A stretch of DNA of 64,000 nt from Rubellicoccus peritrichatus (lineage in GTDB: Bacteria; Verrucomicrobiota; Verrucomicrobiia; Opitutales; Cerasicoccaceae): assembly GCF_033100135.1 (NCBI RefSeq), contig NZ_CP136920.1, positions 2,289,001-2,353,000 of the forward strand. The letters are read 5' to 3'. The translations under genes and the position numbers were made by a program. The notes below the pieces were generated by a model. That model did not search any database. It was not told where the DNA came from and was given only the letters and a program-made list of their open reading frames with translations. Every line of letters begins with the position of its first letter. The first letter of the stretch is position 1. This document shows positions 34,232 to 49,200 of this stretch, piece by piece.

Positions 34232-37200
34232 ATGAATCGACTCGAATTCCTCACTCGTAATCCCTTGTTACGAACTCTGCGTGCCGTAGCCTTGTTTGTG
34301 CCACTTTTTTTTACGGCTCATCAGATGAGTGCATTTACTCTGGAAATCATAGGGACACCAGATGATGAGACAGAAGCGATTCCTGGTTTTTTGATTACAG
34401 ATACAGTTCGTGTCGGTATTGATTTGTCTGATATAGTTGTAACGGTTCCTGTCGATTTGACGCTTACTTCTGGCGGGGGAATCTTTGATTTTAATTCAAC
34501 CACTCCTTCGTTGACTGAGACTCTCACCTTTCTTGGTTCAACTGAGGCGATCAATGCGATAAACAACAATAGCACGGGGATTGTCACCGTTGAAGGTGTG
34601 GATGCTGTTAATGCCACGGACTCAGTTCAGTTTTTTTATGGACTTGGCCAAACTTTAACTTTCGATGCCATTGAGAATGTCACTTTCACTCAATCAACGA
34701 CAAATGCTGGAAAAACCATCGTAGCATTAAATGCCAGCGTGGCTGAAGATGCACTTAATGCGACAATAACATTTACAGTGGAATCGTCCCCTCCGGGGGC
34801 TGGGGTCATCACTGATGCGAGTGGCAACCCAGATCCTTCTGGTGCCTTTGTGCGCATTGATAGTATTGGGACTATCGAAGTGACTGCAACATCCGCGAGG
34901 ACAGACGATTATTTATCTACGACAAGAACACAGACATTTGAAGTGGAGCCAGCTCCACAGTTCGTCGAATTTGTTCCAGTCGATGCAGTCAAATATGGAG
35001 AATATCCATTCACAGTTAAGGCTCGTGGTATTCAAACCAAAACCGGTATACCTGTCCCCACAGGTTCATCAGTCGTTCTTTCGATAACGAGTGGATCAGG
35101 CATCCTGGGGCCTCAGACAGTTGGTATCGATGGTTTCACGACCGCGGAAGTCACCGTGACTGGAGCGGGAGCCATATCGATTCAAGCATTGGCATCTGCT
35201 AACGGTAATTTTTCCAGCGCATCAGACGTTCAGACTGTTTCAGTTGAGGCAACAGAGACGTCAACTGGAGCATTGATTTTAGATCAGTGGGCATGGCGAA
35301 ATCCACAACCAACGCCCGATACCAACAGTTTCAATGATTTTGTTTTTGCTGATGATCTTTTTGTTGCAGTGGGAGATTCAGATGGAACTGATGCGAGTAT
35401 CCTGACTTCCAGCGATGGAGTCGTTTGGACTGATAGATCCGGACTTGTGAATCAGGACCTGCTCTCTGTTACCTATGGTGCAGGTACATTTGTCGCTGTT
35501 GGTAGTTCAGGAACAGTATTAAGCTCACTTGATGGTCTCACTTGGTCTACCGAAACATCAGGGACGGCAGAGGATTTGAATGGAGTTACCTATAATGCGT
35601 TCTCAAATACATTTGTTGCGGTTGGTGCCTCAAATACCATTATTACATCTCCTGACGGAATGACATGGAATTCTGCAACATCTGTTCCTGCTGCAATCGG
35701 AACCCTCAACGCAGTTGTTGCAAATGCCTCGGGTCGCTTAACTGCGGTTGGTGAGGATTCTGTCATTATATCAGACGACAATGGAGACACTTGGTCGATT
35801 CGACTGTTTGGCCTTTCGGTTGCTTTGAACGATGTCATTGTTGATAGCACATCAGGAGCATTTGTAGCAGTTGGAGATTTGAGTACTATACTCATTTCCG
35901 AATTGGGGAATACTTGGGGACTGGAATTTACTGGATCTAATTTCTCGCTGACCGGGATTTCAGAAGGCAACGGCTATTTTGTGGCGGTAGGCTCTGAGGG
36001 GAAACTGGTCACTTCTCCTGATCTTGAGACATGGACTCAGAGGACTTCTCGGTTCGAGATTGGATTTCAAGGAGTAGGTTTTGGCGGTGGTTCATTTGTA
36101 GCAGTTGGAGACGGCTTTACCGTTTTCTCATCCCCGATCGGAGAAGGGTGGACGCTGCGAGATTCTGGATTTGAAGATACGCTTGAGGATATCGCTTTCG
36201 GTAATAACCTATATGTTGCTGTTGGAACAGATGCCAAAATTCTGACATCTACGGATGGTATTGTATGGGAAGATAATGCTACATTGCCTGGTGGTTTTAG
36301 TGATGATCTGTATGGCGTTACCTTTGGTGGTGGCACCTTCGTCGCTGTTGGCTCAAGTGGGAGCATCTTGACATCTGCAGACGGACTCACCTGGGTGGAA
36401 GCACTGGACTCAGGCCTTGCTGCAGGCAGTGTATTACGGGATATAGTATTTAGTGATAACTTGTTTGTCGCAGTAGGTAGTGATTTTTCAATCCTTTCAT
36501 CGAGTGACGGTGATGATTGGGATGTGGTAACCTCAGGTGCTGGTAACAATTTCAATGCGGTAGCCGCGCAAAACGGCAGATTTGTGGCTGTTGGTGATGA
36601 TGGGGTAATTTATATTTCTGACGATGGAGCATCGTGGGGATTTCGCTTTTCTGGCACGAATAAGGATTTAGAAGGTGTTACATCTGATGGAGTCAGCTTT
36701 GTTGCCGTTGGCGATGAAGGGACTGTCTTGTTTTCCGGTTCAGGTGATTTGTGGACAGGGACGAATTCTGGTGTTGAAGTCGATATGATTGCTGTTGTCG
36801 CTTCACCCTCAGGTGTCTTTGCCGCAGTGGGAGAAGATTTCTCTATATTGACCTCGCGTAATGGTGTTGATTGGAGCTCACAGATTACCGGTTCCTTGAA
36901 TTCGCTTCGCGGTGTTGGTTTTGGCAATGATCTTTTCGTGGCAGTAGGAGATTTTGAGTCGATTCTCACTTCCTCGGATATAATCAGTTCAGGCCTTGAC
37001 AGTTGGTCGTTTGCAAACCCGGTTATAGATGGAACTACAGTTAACGATATGCTCTTCGCAGGTGGGCGTTTTGTTGCTGTTGGTGATGGTGGGTTGCTCC
37101 TTACGTCTGAAGATGGCCAAGTGTGGGCTGAAGTAGATTCGGGAACGACCAATAATTTGAATGCTGTTAGCTATGGTTCGAACACCTACATTGTCGTTGG

Positions 37201-40200
37201 TGAGAATGTTATTTTACGCTCAAATGATGGCGCCGAGAATTGGACAACTAATATCAATTGGCTTGTTGATTTTCAAGATGTGGAGTTTTCGGATGGTCGG
37301 TTTGTTACTGTTGGTCTTGGAGGAACCGGTCTTGTCAGTAGCAATTTAGGGTTGAACTGGAGTATCTTAGGTCTGGACATTCAGGATGCAGATATGTTTG
37401 GGCTGACTGTCGGTGGCGGATATTGGATCGCAGTTGGGGGGCCTTATGTTAACCCTCAAACTGGGAATATCGGCGTTATTTCAGAATCGGCTAGCATGTC
37501 TGCAATTACTATTTCAAAAGATGGTATTAATTGGACTAGGCGACTTTCTCCTTTAATTGTTTCAGGTGGGGTCAATTATTATGATAATATACTAAGAGAT
37601 GTTCAGTATGGGAACGGTATATTTTTGGCAGCTGGAGACAATCTAATCCTCAAGACTACGCCTGCAGAGCTCGATATGGCAGAGCCTATCGATACAATTG
37701 AATTTGATCCAATCTCTGGAGACGTTACACTTCTTATTCTGGGATCGAGATGGACTACGGAAGTTGTCGGCTTTTCAAGTTGGCAGTCTATTGCTTATGG
37801 TGAGCCCAGTGGCTCTCCAACTTTCGTGCTTGTTAACGATGTCGGAGGAGCATTTACCACCGAATCTGGCGATGACTATGTTGTGAGTTTTCCTGGAATT
37901 TCTGAAGGATTTACAGGGGTTGCTTTTGGTGATGGTGAGTTTATCGCCAGTGCCCAAAATGGCAGGATCTTATCGTCACCTGATGGAGATCGATGGACAG
38001 TTCGATCAACTGCCTTCCTGCAGCCCCTTAATGCTGTCAGCTCAACAGGTCCCGAATCTGTCGCCGTCGGTGACAATGGAATCATTTTTGTTTCAAATAC
38101 ACCAGGTACATGGACTGCTGCAACTGACTCAGAAGTATATCCTGTCAGCTTAAATGCCACAGTATATGGTAATGGGCGTCATGTTGCCGTTGGTGATAAT
38201 GGATGGTTGATGACATCCTCAGACGGTAATTCCTGGACGCCAAGGATATCGAATCTTTCAGATGATTTGCACGGCGTGACCTTTGGAGAAGGCACTCTAA
38301 CTAATGGAGGGGCGATAATTGAACGTTACGTGGCTGTTGGTGCCAATGGAGCTGTTGCTTTTTCCGCTGATGGTACTACATGGAATACTGTTACTGAAAG
38401 TGAAGAATTCAATGCCATTGCGAATGGCAATGGCACGTATGTCGCCGTTGGTGAAAATGCTTCGATACTAACGACCACTGATGGTGCCGTTTGGGCAGAT
38501 CCTGCGACTATACCAAGCAGTATCCAAGGAGCCCTCAATGGAGTCTCTTTTGGCAATGGGACTTTTGTTGCAGTGGGACAAGCTGGACAGATTACCTACT
38601 CTAATAACAATGGAGTAGATTGGAATGTGGCCGACTCGGGTCTCGTTAATGATCTTCAAGGCATTGTTTTTGGTGATGGTTTCTTTGTTGCGGTGGGCTT
38701 TGACGGATCAATTGTTACCTCGGCAGATGGTGTTGATTGGAGGCTTCGTCCTTCTGGTTCCAATAATTTGCTAAACGGCGTTGGTTTCAGAGAAGATACA
38801 TTCACTTCGGTTGGAACGTTCAGTACGATATTGGAGTCACAATTTGCCAATCGCTTAGAACAGGTAATCTCATTCAATCCAATCCCCAATCAGTCATTAG
38901 GGACAGGGCCCATTCCACTCTCTGCTGTTGCTTCCAGCGGATTGCCGATAACTTATTTTGTGGTAGCTGGCTCAGCATCGATTCAGAATGGAAACCAGCT
39001 TGTCTTGAGTGATTCTGCTACGATTCCTTTTAATGTAACGGTTCGTGCAACGCAGTCAGGTGATGATGAATTTGCCTCAGCGACCCCGGTTGATCAGACT
39101 TTTTCTGTTGTTAACCGACTACAGACAATCGACTTTCCTGCAATTAGCGATGTTACATTCCAAGATGTGACTGAGCTGTCTCTTGTTGCTGTTTCGCGGG
39201 ATGTACTAACCCTTCTTACGACAGGCCTTCCAATTACTTATGAGGTGTTGGTAGGGCCAGCAACTTTGTCGGATGCTGGTAATACCTTGATTATTACAGG
39301 AGCAGGTGAAGTCACTGTTCGTGCTTCTCAAGCTGGTGACGATATCTATGCTACTGCGGAATCAGTTAATCAGACTTTCACAATTGAAAAAGCAAATCAA
39401 GCTATAGCATTTCCTGAAATACCTGATCGTGGGGTGAATCAATTTCCATTTCTCCCGACAGCAACATCCTTCTTTGAAGAGCCAGGTGGCGGTATCACTG
39501 ACCAAGAGACTGGTTTGGATGTTGTATATTCGATTACTTCTGGAGCAGCAAAGATTGAAAATAACAGGGTCGTTTTAGACGGGGCAACTTCTGGCCAAAC
39601 AATTACGATTCAGGCAGATCAACCAGGGAGTAACAATTACAATGCTGCAACTTCTCAAACGCAGACGGTTATGCTGGTTGCTCAGACCCAAACCGTGTCA
39701 TGGACTAACGGTGATGTTGTAGAAATTGGATTGGTTGCTGGTACGGTTGAAGTTCCTGCCACTTCATCAGAGGGCACAGCGATTACATATTCCGTTGATC
39801 CATCAAGTGCTGCTTTTGCTGAGTTTGACGATCCGACTGATCCCACATTAACTTTGCTAGCAATTGGTTCTGCGCGGATTACGGCAACGGCGGCTGCTTC
39901 TGGTGGCGGTGCTCCTGAAGCTTCTGTCTCACAAACGATTGTTATTACTGGCGAGGCACAGACAATCACTTTTCCGGATATTTCTGATAAATTCATCACT
40001 GATCCAAAATTTATCCTGACTGCGTCTGCATCCAGTGGCCTTGATGTCGTCTATACGGTGACTGGCGGTTCAGATATCGTTTCAGTCAGTGGGAATGAAG
40101 TGACTATTTTGGGCACAGGTACTGGACGTGTTTCTATCGAAGCCTCTCAACCAGGTAATTCGCAATTCAATGCCGCGGTCCCAGTTACCCAGACTTTTGA

Positions 40201-43200
40201 AGTAGTCGATGCCGACCTTGGTGATTCATGGACGGAACAGAATACACCAGTCACTACTAACCTGACTCACAGTGGCTTTATCAATGAGTTGTTCTTCGCT
40301 GCCGGTGATGGCTCAACAATTTTGACGGCGACTGATGCCGTTGCTTGGACATCTCGTTCTGGCGGAAATAGTGCACTTCTTGACATTGCGGCTGGAGGAA
40401 CTCCTACTGTCTATGTTGCTGTTGGTGCCGATGGAATCCCCTTGAAATCAGCTGACGGAGTCAATTGGCAACTCATTACATCACCGATAGGCACTGCTCT
40501 AAATGCTGTTGTGTTTGCGGCGGGTAGATTTGTTGCCGTGGGTGAAGACGGCTTTATTGCAGTTTCTTTTGATGGAAGTGTATGGACCACAATTACAACC
40601 AACTTTACCGCAGATCTACGCGACATCATTTTTGTTGATGATCGTTTAATTGCGGTGGGCGAAAATACTGCCGCTGTCTCCAATGACTTTGGTCAATCCT
40701 GGTCATCAACGGTATTGTCATCATCTGAAGATTTCCAATTGAATTCCGTTACGGCGGGTGGCGGTTTGTTAATGGCTGTTGGCAATGGTTTCACTGTCAT
40801 AGTATCTTCTGATAACGGTGATAGCTGGTTGGGCCGATCAGGACCATCAGATGTTACAAATGATTTGAATGGGGTGGCATTTGGTGCTAATCGTTTTGTC
40901 GTTGTTGGCTCGGATGGAGCAATATACACGACGGATGATACTCTTTCCTGGGACGAACGCGCCTCTGGAACAACGCAGAACCTGAATGATGTTAACTTTG
41001 TCAGTGATATATTTGTTGCTGTGGGTAATGAAGGCACGATTTTGACCTCAGGTGGCCTCACTATTAGAGATACACAGAGGATTGAGTTTGATGAAATTAT
41101 TGCACCAGTCGATGGCTCTAGCACGACAACGCTGCATGCTCGCTCTATTGCTGGCTCAGGTGGCTTGAGTGGACTTGAGGTGCGTTTTGACATCATTGAA
41201 GGCGACGCAGTTATAAGTAACACTCAGTTGACAGCAGGAGATGAGACTACAGCAGTTTTGACGCTCGGCGATACACGGGGTGTCGTGGTTATCAGGGCGA
41301 GCCAGGCTGGCAATGACGATTTTTATGCCGCAGCAAACCAGGATCAGAGTATAACAATAATTGGAAGGGCTGAGTCTCCAGCCAACGCAATACTCACTGG
41401 TCCCGGGTTTATGGATTTGTGGACATGGAGAAATCCTTCGGAATCAACAACTGATTTTCTTAACGACATTGCAATTGGGCCAGCGAATGATCAAGTCGTT
41501 GCTGTTGGAACTCTGGGTAAGTTGATCTATTCGCCTGACGGTTCAGCGTGGACTGATGTCGACCTTAGCGGATTAACCACAGAAGACCTCAATGGCGTTA
41601 CGAGTAGCTCAACTACTTACGTTGCTGTTGGTGACTCGCAGACGATCATTTTATCTTCTGATGGAATCAATTGGGATGATACGGGCGTTGATGTTTCTTC
41701 AATACCCAACCTAAGTGACCTTCATTCGGTTGCGTATGGTTCAGGAAGTTTCATTGCCGTTGGAATTGATACAAGTGACAATGGTATCGCAATCACATCG
41801 CCAGATGGTTTGGTTTGGACCGAAGCGACTGCTTTCCCTACTACACCTCCATTAAACCGCATTACCTACAATGAATCGCTTGGCAAGTTTACAGTGGTCG
41901 GAGATATGGCGACATTGGTTAACTACGATGTTGGCTTAGATGTCTGGTCCTTGATTAGGACCGGTACAGGATTTATCGACTACAATGGGGTTGTCGCACT
42001 TGTTGATGGAACTTCCTATGTCGTTGGCGATAATGGAACCATCCTGGTCTCAACTGATTCAGATCTTCAAGTATGGACGAGCTTGTTCTCCGGGACTGAT
42101 TACGAATTAAGACAGATCGTAAACGGTAATGGAATGCTTGTTGCCGTTGGTGAAGATGGACGCGTCTTAACCGCACTGGAAAATGGCAATGAATTTTGGA
42201 CAGAGAGCGTTACCAGATTCCCGCTGGATATGTCAGGACTTGTTCTTTATGCCGATGGCTTCATTGCAGTTGGACAGAACTATTCAGTTCTTACGGGAAC
42301 ATCCGGACTTGACTGGACGATGGACTTTTCCTCGCAAAGGGGAGATCTCGAAGAGGTTGCCGGTAACGATGATGCCATTGTTTCGGTTGGTGAAGACGGG
42401 CGTATATTGCGTTCAACTGACAGTGGCGAAACGTGGGTCGTAACTACTTCGACGACAGCTGAAGACCTTAACGGCCTTGCAGTTAATGGGACTCAATTCA
42501 TTGCTGTTGGCGATAATGGTATTATCTTGTCATCTATTGATAGCGGTGCAACTTGGGCTGCCGTAAGTGTGACTGCACCTTTCTCTCCGGGTGGTTTTGA
42601 TTCAAATCTAAACGATATCATTTACGATAGTATTAATGGAGTATTTATTGCTGTAGGTGACGATTATTCGATCTTGGTGTCAAATGCCTCAGGGACTTCA
42701 TTTACTCAAACTTCCATCGGTGCGAACGATCTTAACGGTATTGGCTATTCTTCCACCAGCTATGTCATTGCTGGTGACGATGGCATTCTATTGACTTCTA
42801 CGAATGGGGTAGACTGGTTGGAGAAGACTTCTGGGACTGATAATGATCTTTATGATGTCGCATTTGGCGAAGGCCTGTATGTTGTTGTCGGTGATAACGG
42901 TAGGATTCTTACCTCCGAAACTGGAAATATCTGGGAAATCGAAATATCTTCTTTCACTGGAGACATTCGTGGCGTGACCCATGCAGATGGCGTCTTTGTT
43001 GCCGTCGGTCAGCAATTCACTTTCCTTGCCTCAGAGAATGGCAAAGACTGGCAATCTCAAGTCTCTGGAACTCTCAATTTCCTAAATGGGGTAGCAGAAG
43101 TTAATGGTCTTTTTGTTGCAGTTGGCGATTTCGATACAATTCTCACAGCTAATACAGTCATTCCAACGGGGCTGGATTTATGGAGCTTAAGAAATCCTGT

Positions 43201-46200
43201 TGCTGATGGTGATACAATAAATGATGTCGTTTATGGTAATGATTCATTTGTTGCGGTTGGAGATAATGGTAAGATTTTAACATCAACAGATGGGGAAAAT
43301 TGGATTTCTCGGGAGGTTATCGAGCTTAATGGAGATCCGTTGACTGAAAACCTCCAGGGGGTCGCCTATGGCAATGGCATTTACTTAGCGGTTGGTGGCC
43401 AGAAGCTTGTCTCTTCGAGTAATGCTATAAATTGGAATGTCATTACGACGTGGACTGTCCCCGTAAACAGTGTAACCTTTGGAGAAGGTCTGTTTGTCGT
43501 AACAGGCGATGAATCAAGTATCTTCTATTCATCTAATGGCCTCGATTGGGCCGGAGGTAGCGTTAATGGAGTTCATAATGCGGCACCATTGAATGATGCG
43601 GTTTATGATCCAGACATAGCAGTATGGGTTGTTGTCGGTGATGCGGCAGATTTTTTCATTTCTCCGGATGATCAGCCACTCATGTCACAACTGTTTGTTT
43701 CGTTTAACGGTTTTGATTGGACCCGAGTTCGCTCACCATTTTTAGAAGATGGATACTATGAAGGTAGTATGAATACCGTCTCAGTTGGTAATGGAGTATT
43801 TCGTGCTTATGGTGATGGTGGTCTTTTCTCGGCGAATGGTCTGAATTGGGCAGTCAGTTTCCGAGGTGGATTCAACGCCTTTGCTTCGCTTTATACTGTG
43901 GGTAACGGTCAGCCAGGTTTTATCTACGCAGGTGAAGCTGGCGCAATTGCTGGCCAGGATCCGAATTATATCAGTTATCCTGGCATATCCGATGCAATTA
44001 ATGGTCTCGCTTTTGGTGAAGGGACTTATGTTGCTGTTGGTGCTAATGGCCGAATTCTTAATTCAAATGATGGACGAAACTGGAGTGTCCGTTCGGCTCA
44101 GAATCTCAGTGCTCTGAATGGTCTTACTGTGAATTCCTCAGGCTTCTACGTCGCTGTAGGTGATGGTGGAACCGTCTACAGCAGTCCAGATTCCATTGCA
44201 TGGACAATCTCAACCGTTCCTGATGATAAACAGAACACGGCGTTTTTTGATGTCACATCAACTCCAACTCAGTTTGTTGCAGTTGGCGAAAATGGAAGTA
44301 TTATCACTTCTGTAGATGGTGATATCTGGGGTTCAACCACTGCGCCTGTCTTCGATGATCTTCTCGGAGTCACATATGGTCCAGCTGTACCAGATGATTT
44401 ATTGGTTGCAGTTGGGCGTAATGGTGCCGTGATACTCTCACTTGATGGGAGTTCATGGATCCGGCAAACCTCAGGTACGACTGAAGACCTTTATGATATT
44501 TCATTAGCCAATGATCTCTTTGTTGCTGTTGGTACAAATGGAACCGTAATAACCAGCCCCGATGGTGAGACATGGACTGATGTAAGTATCAGTGGTATCG
44601 GGCAAACCCTTATGGGAGTTGGTTATGGGCAAATTGATGGCATTGGTATATGGCTTGTTGCAGGTTCTGATGGTGTATTGTACGCTACAGATGATATTAC
44701 AAGTTCTGCCGCTTGGCAGCCTCTTGTATCAGGAACAATAAGCCCCTTGTTCGATGTTACATATGGTTCGGGTAATTTCTTTGTCTCGGGCGGTGATGGT
44801 ACTGTCATAACATCTAATGACCTTGATGATTGGTTTAGTCGTCCAACTAATACCGACTATAGTTTGAATGCGGTGGCATTCTTTAATGATATTTTCACCG
44901 TTGTCGGAGACTTTGGAACCATCATCACATCTGGAGATATTCCGATTAGAAGTGATCAATCCATCATATTCCTTCCAATTCCAGATCAAATAATCAGTAC
45001 TACCACAGTAATTGCAGAAGCTGCTGCAACCAGCGACTTGCCTGTCACATTTAGCATTATTGATGGTCCAGCCACGGTTTCTGGAAACGTAATTACGCTT
45101 CAAAACACGGTTGGAATTGTAACAGTCCAGGCAAGCCAAGCAGGTAGCATTCGTTTTAATCCAGCTGTTCCGCAATTGCGAACATTTGAGATCCGAGAAA
45201 ACGAACAGACTATAACCTTTTTGGGTGAGACTGGTTCGACGCCTCCAGGTAGCATTGATGAGAAAACATTTGGAGATGACCCATTTGAAGTTCGTGCAGT
45301 CACATCAGATACAAATCTCTTCCCGATTATTACAGTCGTCTCGGGACCTGCATCCATCAATAATCTTACAGAAGATCCTAATAATGGTGGCGTTGTAACT
45401 GCGGAAGTGACATTAATTGGTGCCGGGGAAGTGGTTCTTCAGGCCAGCCAGCCTGGTGATTCCACGACTAATCCCGCTGAACCTGTTCAAAGGTCTTTTG
45501 ATGTCGAAAAAGGCGCGCAGACGATTACTTTCCCTGGTGGTGGTCCTTACAGTGTGGGAGATCCTGCTGTTACGCTGGAGGCATCTTCTACTAGTGGTCT
45601 GACGATTTCTTATGAAGTCATAAGTGGTCCTGGTGATATCGTGAATGGTGATCAACTGGAATTCACTGCAAGCGGCCAGATTGTGGTTCAGGCAACACAG
45701 CCTGGTGATGATGATTATAATCCTGCTCAGCCCATAAGCCAGACATTCATTATTAATCCTGAACTGGTTGGTAATAACTGGACCGCTCAGTCAAGTGGTA
45801 CAACTGCAGCATTAAATGGAGTTAATATTGCGATTGATCGTTTCATTGCGAGTGGTGATGCCTCAACTTTGATATCTTCGTTGAGTGCAAATACCTGGAC
45901 CGTCCTGACTGGAGGAACGGGTGCCTTAAGGGGGCTTGCTGCTGGTGGTGATCCAACAATATATGTTGCAGTCGGAGATGATGGTGTTCCACTGACCTCA
46001 TCCAATGGGTTGGACTGGCAATCGATCGTGTCACCAGTTTCTGGTGTCTTGAATGACATTATTTTTGCTGATGGCCGTTTTATTGGGGTTGGTAATTCTG
46101 GTTTGGTCACAATTTCATTCGATGGACTTGAATGGAGCACAATTAGATCGGATGTGACGTCAGATTTGACGGGCATTGCATATAATGATGGAATTTTAGT

Positions 46201-49200
46201 GGCGGTTGGTGGAAACCAAATAGCTATTTCGGATGACTCGGGAGCAAATTGGACTGTTCGTACATTTAGCGATCAGGTTGAACTCAACTCTGTTGGCTAT
46301 GGCAACGGTATGTTTGTTGCTGTTGGTGATGCATTCCAGGTGTTAACTTCCTCTGATAGTGGTGTCAGTTGGAGTGTGCGCCCTGCCGCTGCCTCGAATG
46401 ACTTGAGAGATATTACCTTCGGAGCTAACCGCTTTATTGCCGTGGGCTCTCTCGGTGGAGTCTTCACATCATCAAATGCCATTGAGTGGATTGTTCGGGA
46501 TTCTGGCACGACCGATAACTTGAATGGCATCGCATTTATTGAAAATGTGTTCGTTATTGTGGGTGATTCCGGAACGGTTCTGAGTTCTGGTTTACCAACC
46601 ACTAAGAGTGGTCAGACAATTGATTTTGATACGATAAGTGATCCTGTGAATAATGTGACGACTCTCACTGCTACAGCGATTAGTGATGATACTAGTTCAC
46701 CAAGCCTGCAACCAGTGAGCTTTAACATCATCGAGGGACAGGGCACCATCACGAACGTTACGATGGATGCTTCAGGTGTTACGACTGGAACATTAACAGT
46801 ATCTGGTACGCCAGGCAATATCACTGTAAGAGCATCTCAAATGGGAGGTGAAAACTTCTATGTTGCTCTTAATGCTGACCAAACACTCTCAATTTCGGGT
46901 GATACTCAAAGCGTGGCAGATCTTTTGCCAGCAGAGGGAGAATTAGTATTCTCGACAGCTCCATACATTCTGTCTGCGAGCTCAGTCGATTCCTCAACGG
47001 ATCAACCGACCGGACTCGATGTGGATTTTGAGCTCGTTTCCGGTAGTGCTACTGTCAGCGACAACGTCTTAACACTCAATGCTGACTCTGTTGGAACTAA
47101 TGTTGTAGTTCGAGCATTTAACAGTGGAAACAGTACTTATGAGCCTCTTTCTCAAACAATTACTTACAACATTGTTGAAGAAACAGGGACCATCATCTTT
47201 GAGAAGATTGATAACAAACTCCTGACTGATGATGATTTCTTTATTATTGCCCGAACTTCCAACGGAGAGGATGTCAATATAAGGATTATAGAAGGTTCGG
47301 ATCTAATTTCTCTCAGAACCTTTGTTGAAGTCGATCTTGCAGGTAATCAAACTCTTCGTCATCAGGTTGGAATTAAGGGAACCGATGGAGCGACTGGTCT
47401 GGTCAGACTTGAGGCATTCACGACCTCAGCAAATTCTATCTCTGCGACACCAGTGACTGAGTCGTTTTTCATATCCCGGTTTACTCAGAACATTACATTT
47501 GGGGATGTCGGAACCAAGACCTTTGGAGATGGCGACTTTGATATAAATGCCACTGCTGACGGTGGTGGAGTTGTTACATTGGCCATCGCTGATACCACGG
47601 TAGCCACGCTTGATGGAACCACAGTGAGTATTCAGGCTGCAGGGGTTATAACCATCACAGCAACCGCTGCGGCATCATCGAATGGTGAGTATGGCCCTGC
47701 TGAAGCAGAGCTAATGATCACTGTAGCCAAAGCACCACAGGAACTTCAATTTGAGGCAATCGAAGACCAATTTGCTGTAGCTGGCACAATCGTTAATTTA
47801 CAGGCGCAAACATTCATCAATGGCGATGAGCAACCAGCCAGCCCGACTGAATTTCCAATTGTTTTCAGCATCGTTGTCGGTCAGGAACGTGCTACTATAT
47901 CCGGCAGTGTATTGACCTTAAATGGCACTCCCGGGACAGTCACAGTCCAGGCATTACAGGCAGGCAACGGTAATGTTGATACCGCTACTGCGATTCAGCG
48001 GACTTTTGCCGTTTCGACATTTGGCAAAGTGGAACTGAATCTCACAACCAGTATGAATGGTTCTGCCTTCGGTAATAATCGCCATGTTGCCGTCGGGCAA
48101 CAAGGTGCCGTCGCCCGTTCAATTATCAGCACGGATGATCCAACGCGCTGGCAGTTTGTTGCTAGCCCAACTTCAAATGACCTGACAGATGTCGCATTCG
48201 GAAATGACCGTTTTGTTGCGGTAGGTGGATTTGGAACAGCGCTGACATCCTCTGACGGAGCTGATTGGTCATCGTTCTCAGTTGGCCAACCGAACTTATT
48301 GAATGCGGTCGCATTTGGTGATGGTCAGTTTGTCACAGTCACTGCAGGAGGAATTGGTTTCAATTCAACGACCGGGCAGACATGGTCTCAATTTTCGATC
48401 CCAACACTGAATCCACTTAACGACGTTGCGTTTGGCCAGAGCAATGATGGTGGACCACAGTTTGTTGCGGTTGGTCCAACAGGGACAATTGTGACATCCA
48501 GCGATGGTAGCAATTGGACCTTACGAGATACTGGAACGCAGTTGACGCTCAATGGCGTGACCTATGGAGACGGCTTATTCGTTGTTGTTGCGGACAGCCG
48601 CACCTACTTGTTCTCGCAAAATGGAGGCGTTACCTGGCAGCGACGTGTGGTTCCACTTCAATTGATCAACGATGGTGTGGACTTGAATTCGATTAGCTTT
48701 GGGATTTCAACCTTCAGAGTTGTTGGGGCCGATGGTTTGGTACTAACCGCAACCACCGAAGCTATAATACAACCAACAAATCTAAACACTGGAGCGAGTA
48801 ACTGGGTGAAAGGCGTCTCACTGGGGACTGACGAACTACTCGATATCTCCTTTGGTGGTAACCGGTTTGTTACCGTTGGGGATGCCGGAACTATTCTTAT
48901 TTCGTTACCAGAGCTGTCGACAATCTTCTCAGCTGCATCCTCAGCGGGAGGCACGGTTATGTGGAGCGACTGGTTCGGCTTCTTTGACGAAGGCGTGGCT
49001 CCATGGATCTACCATTACTACATGGGATGGTTGTATGTTCTGGGAACGGAGAATAATATGTGGAGCTATTCGCCTACCTTTGGGTGGATATGGACTGCAG
49101 AAGGGACTTATCCTTGGTTTGTTCAAGGCGATACCGGAACTTGGTACTTGTATGCCGAAGATTCCGTCAATCCATCCCTGTTCTACAATTCGACAACACA

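Noticed and set aside
35590-37152. Several long minus-strand open frames opposite the giant gene (also around 40411-41223, 45787-46602)
   Set aside because: They are antisense shadows of a repetitive, Gly/Ser/Val-rich gene. The translations repeat SPTATN-like words that mirror the sense repeat.
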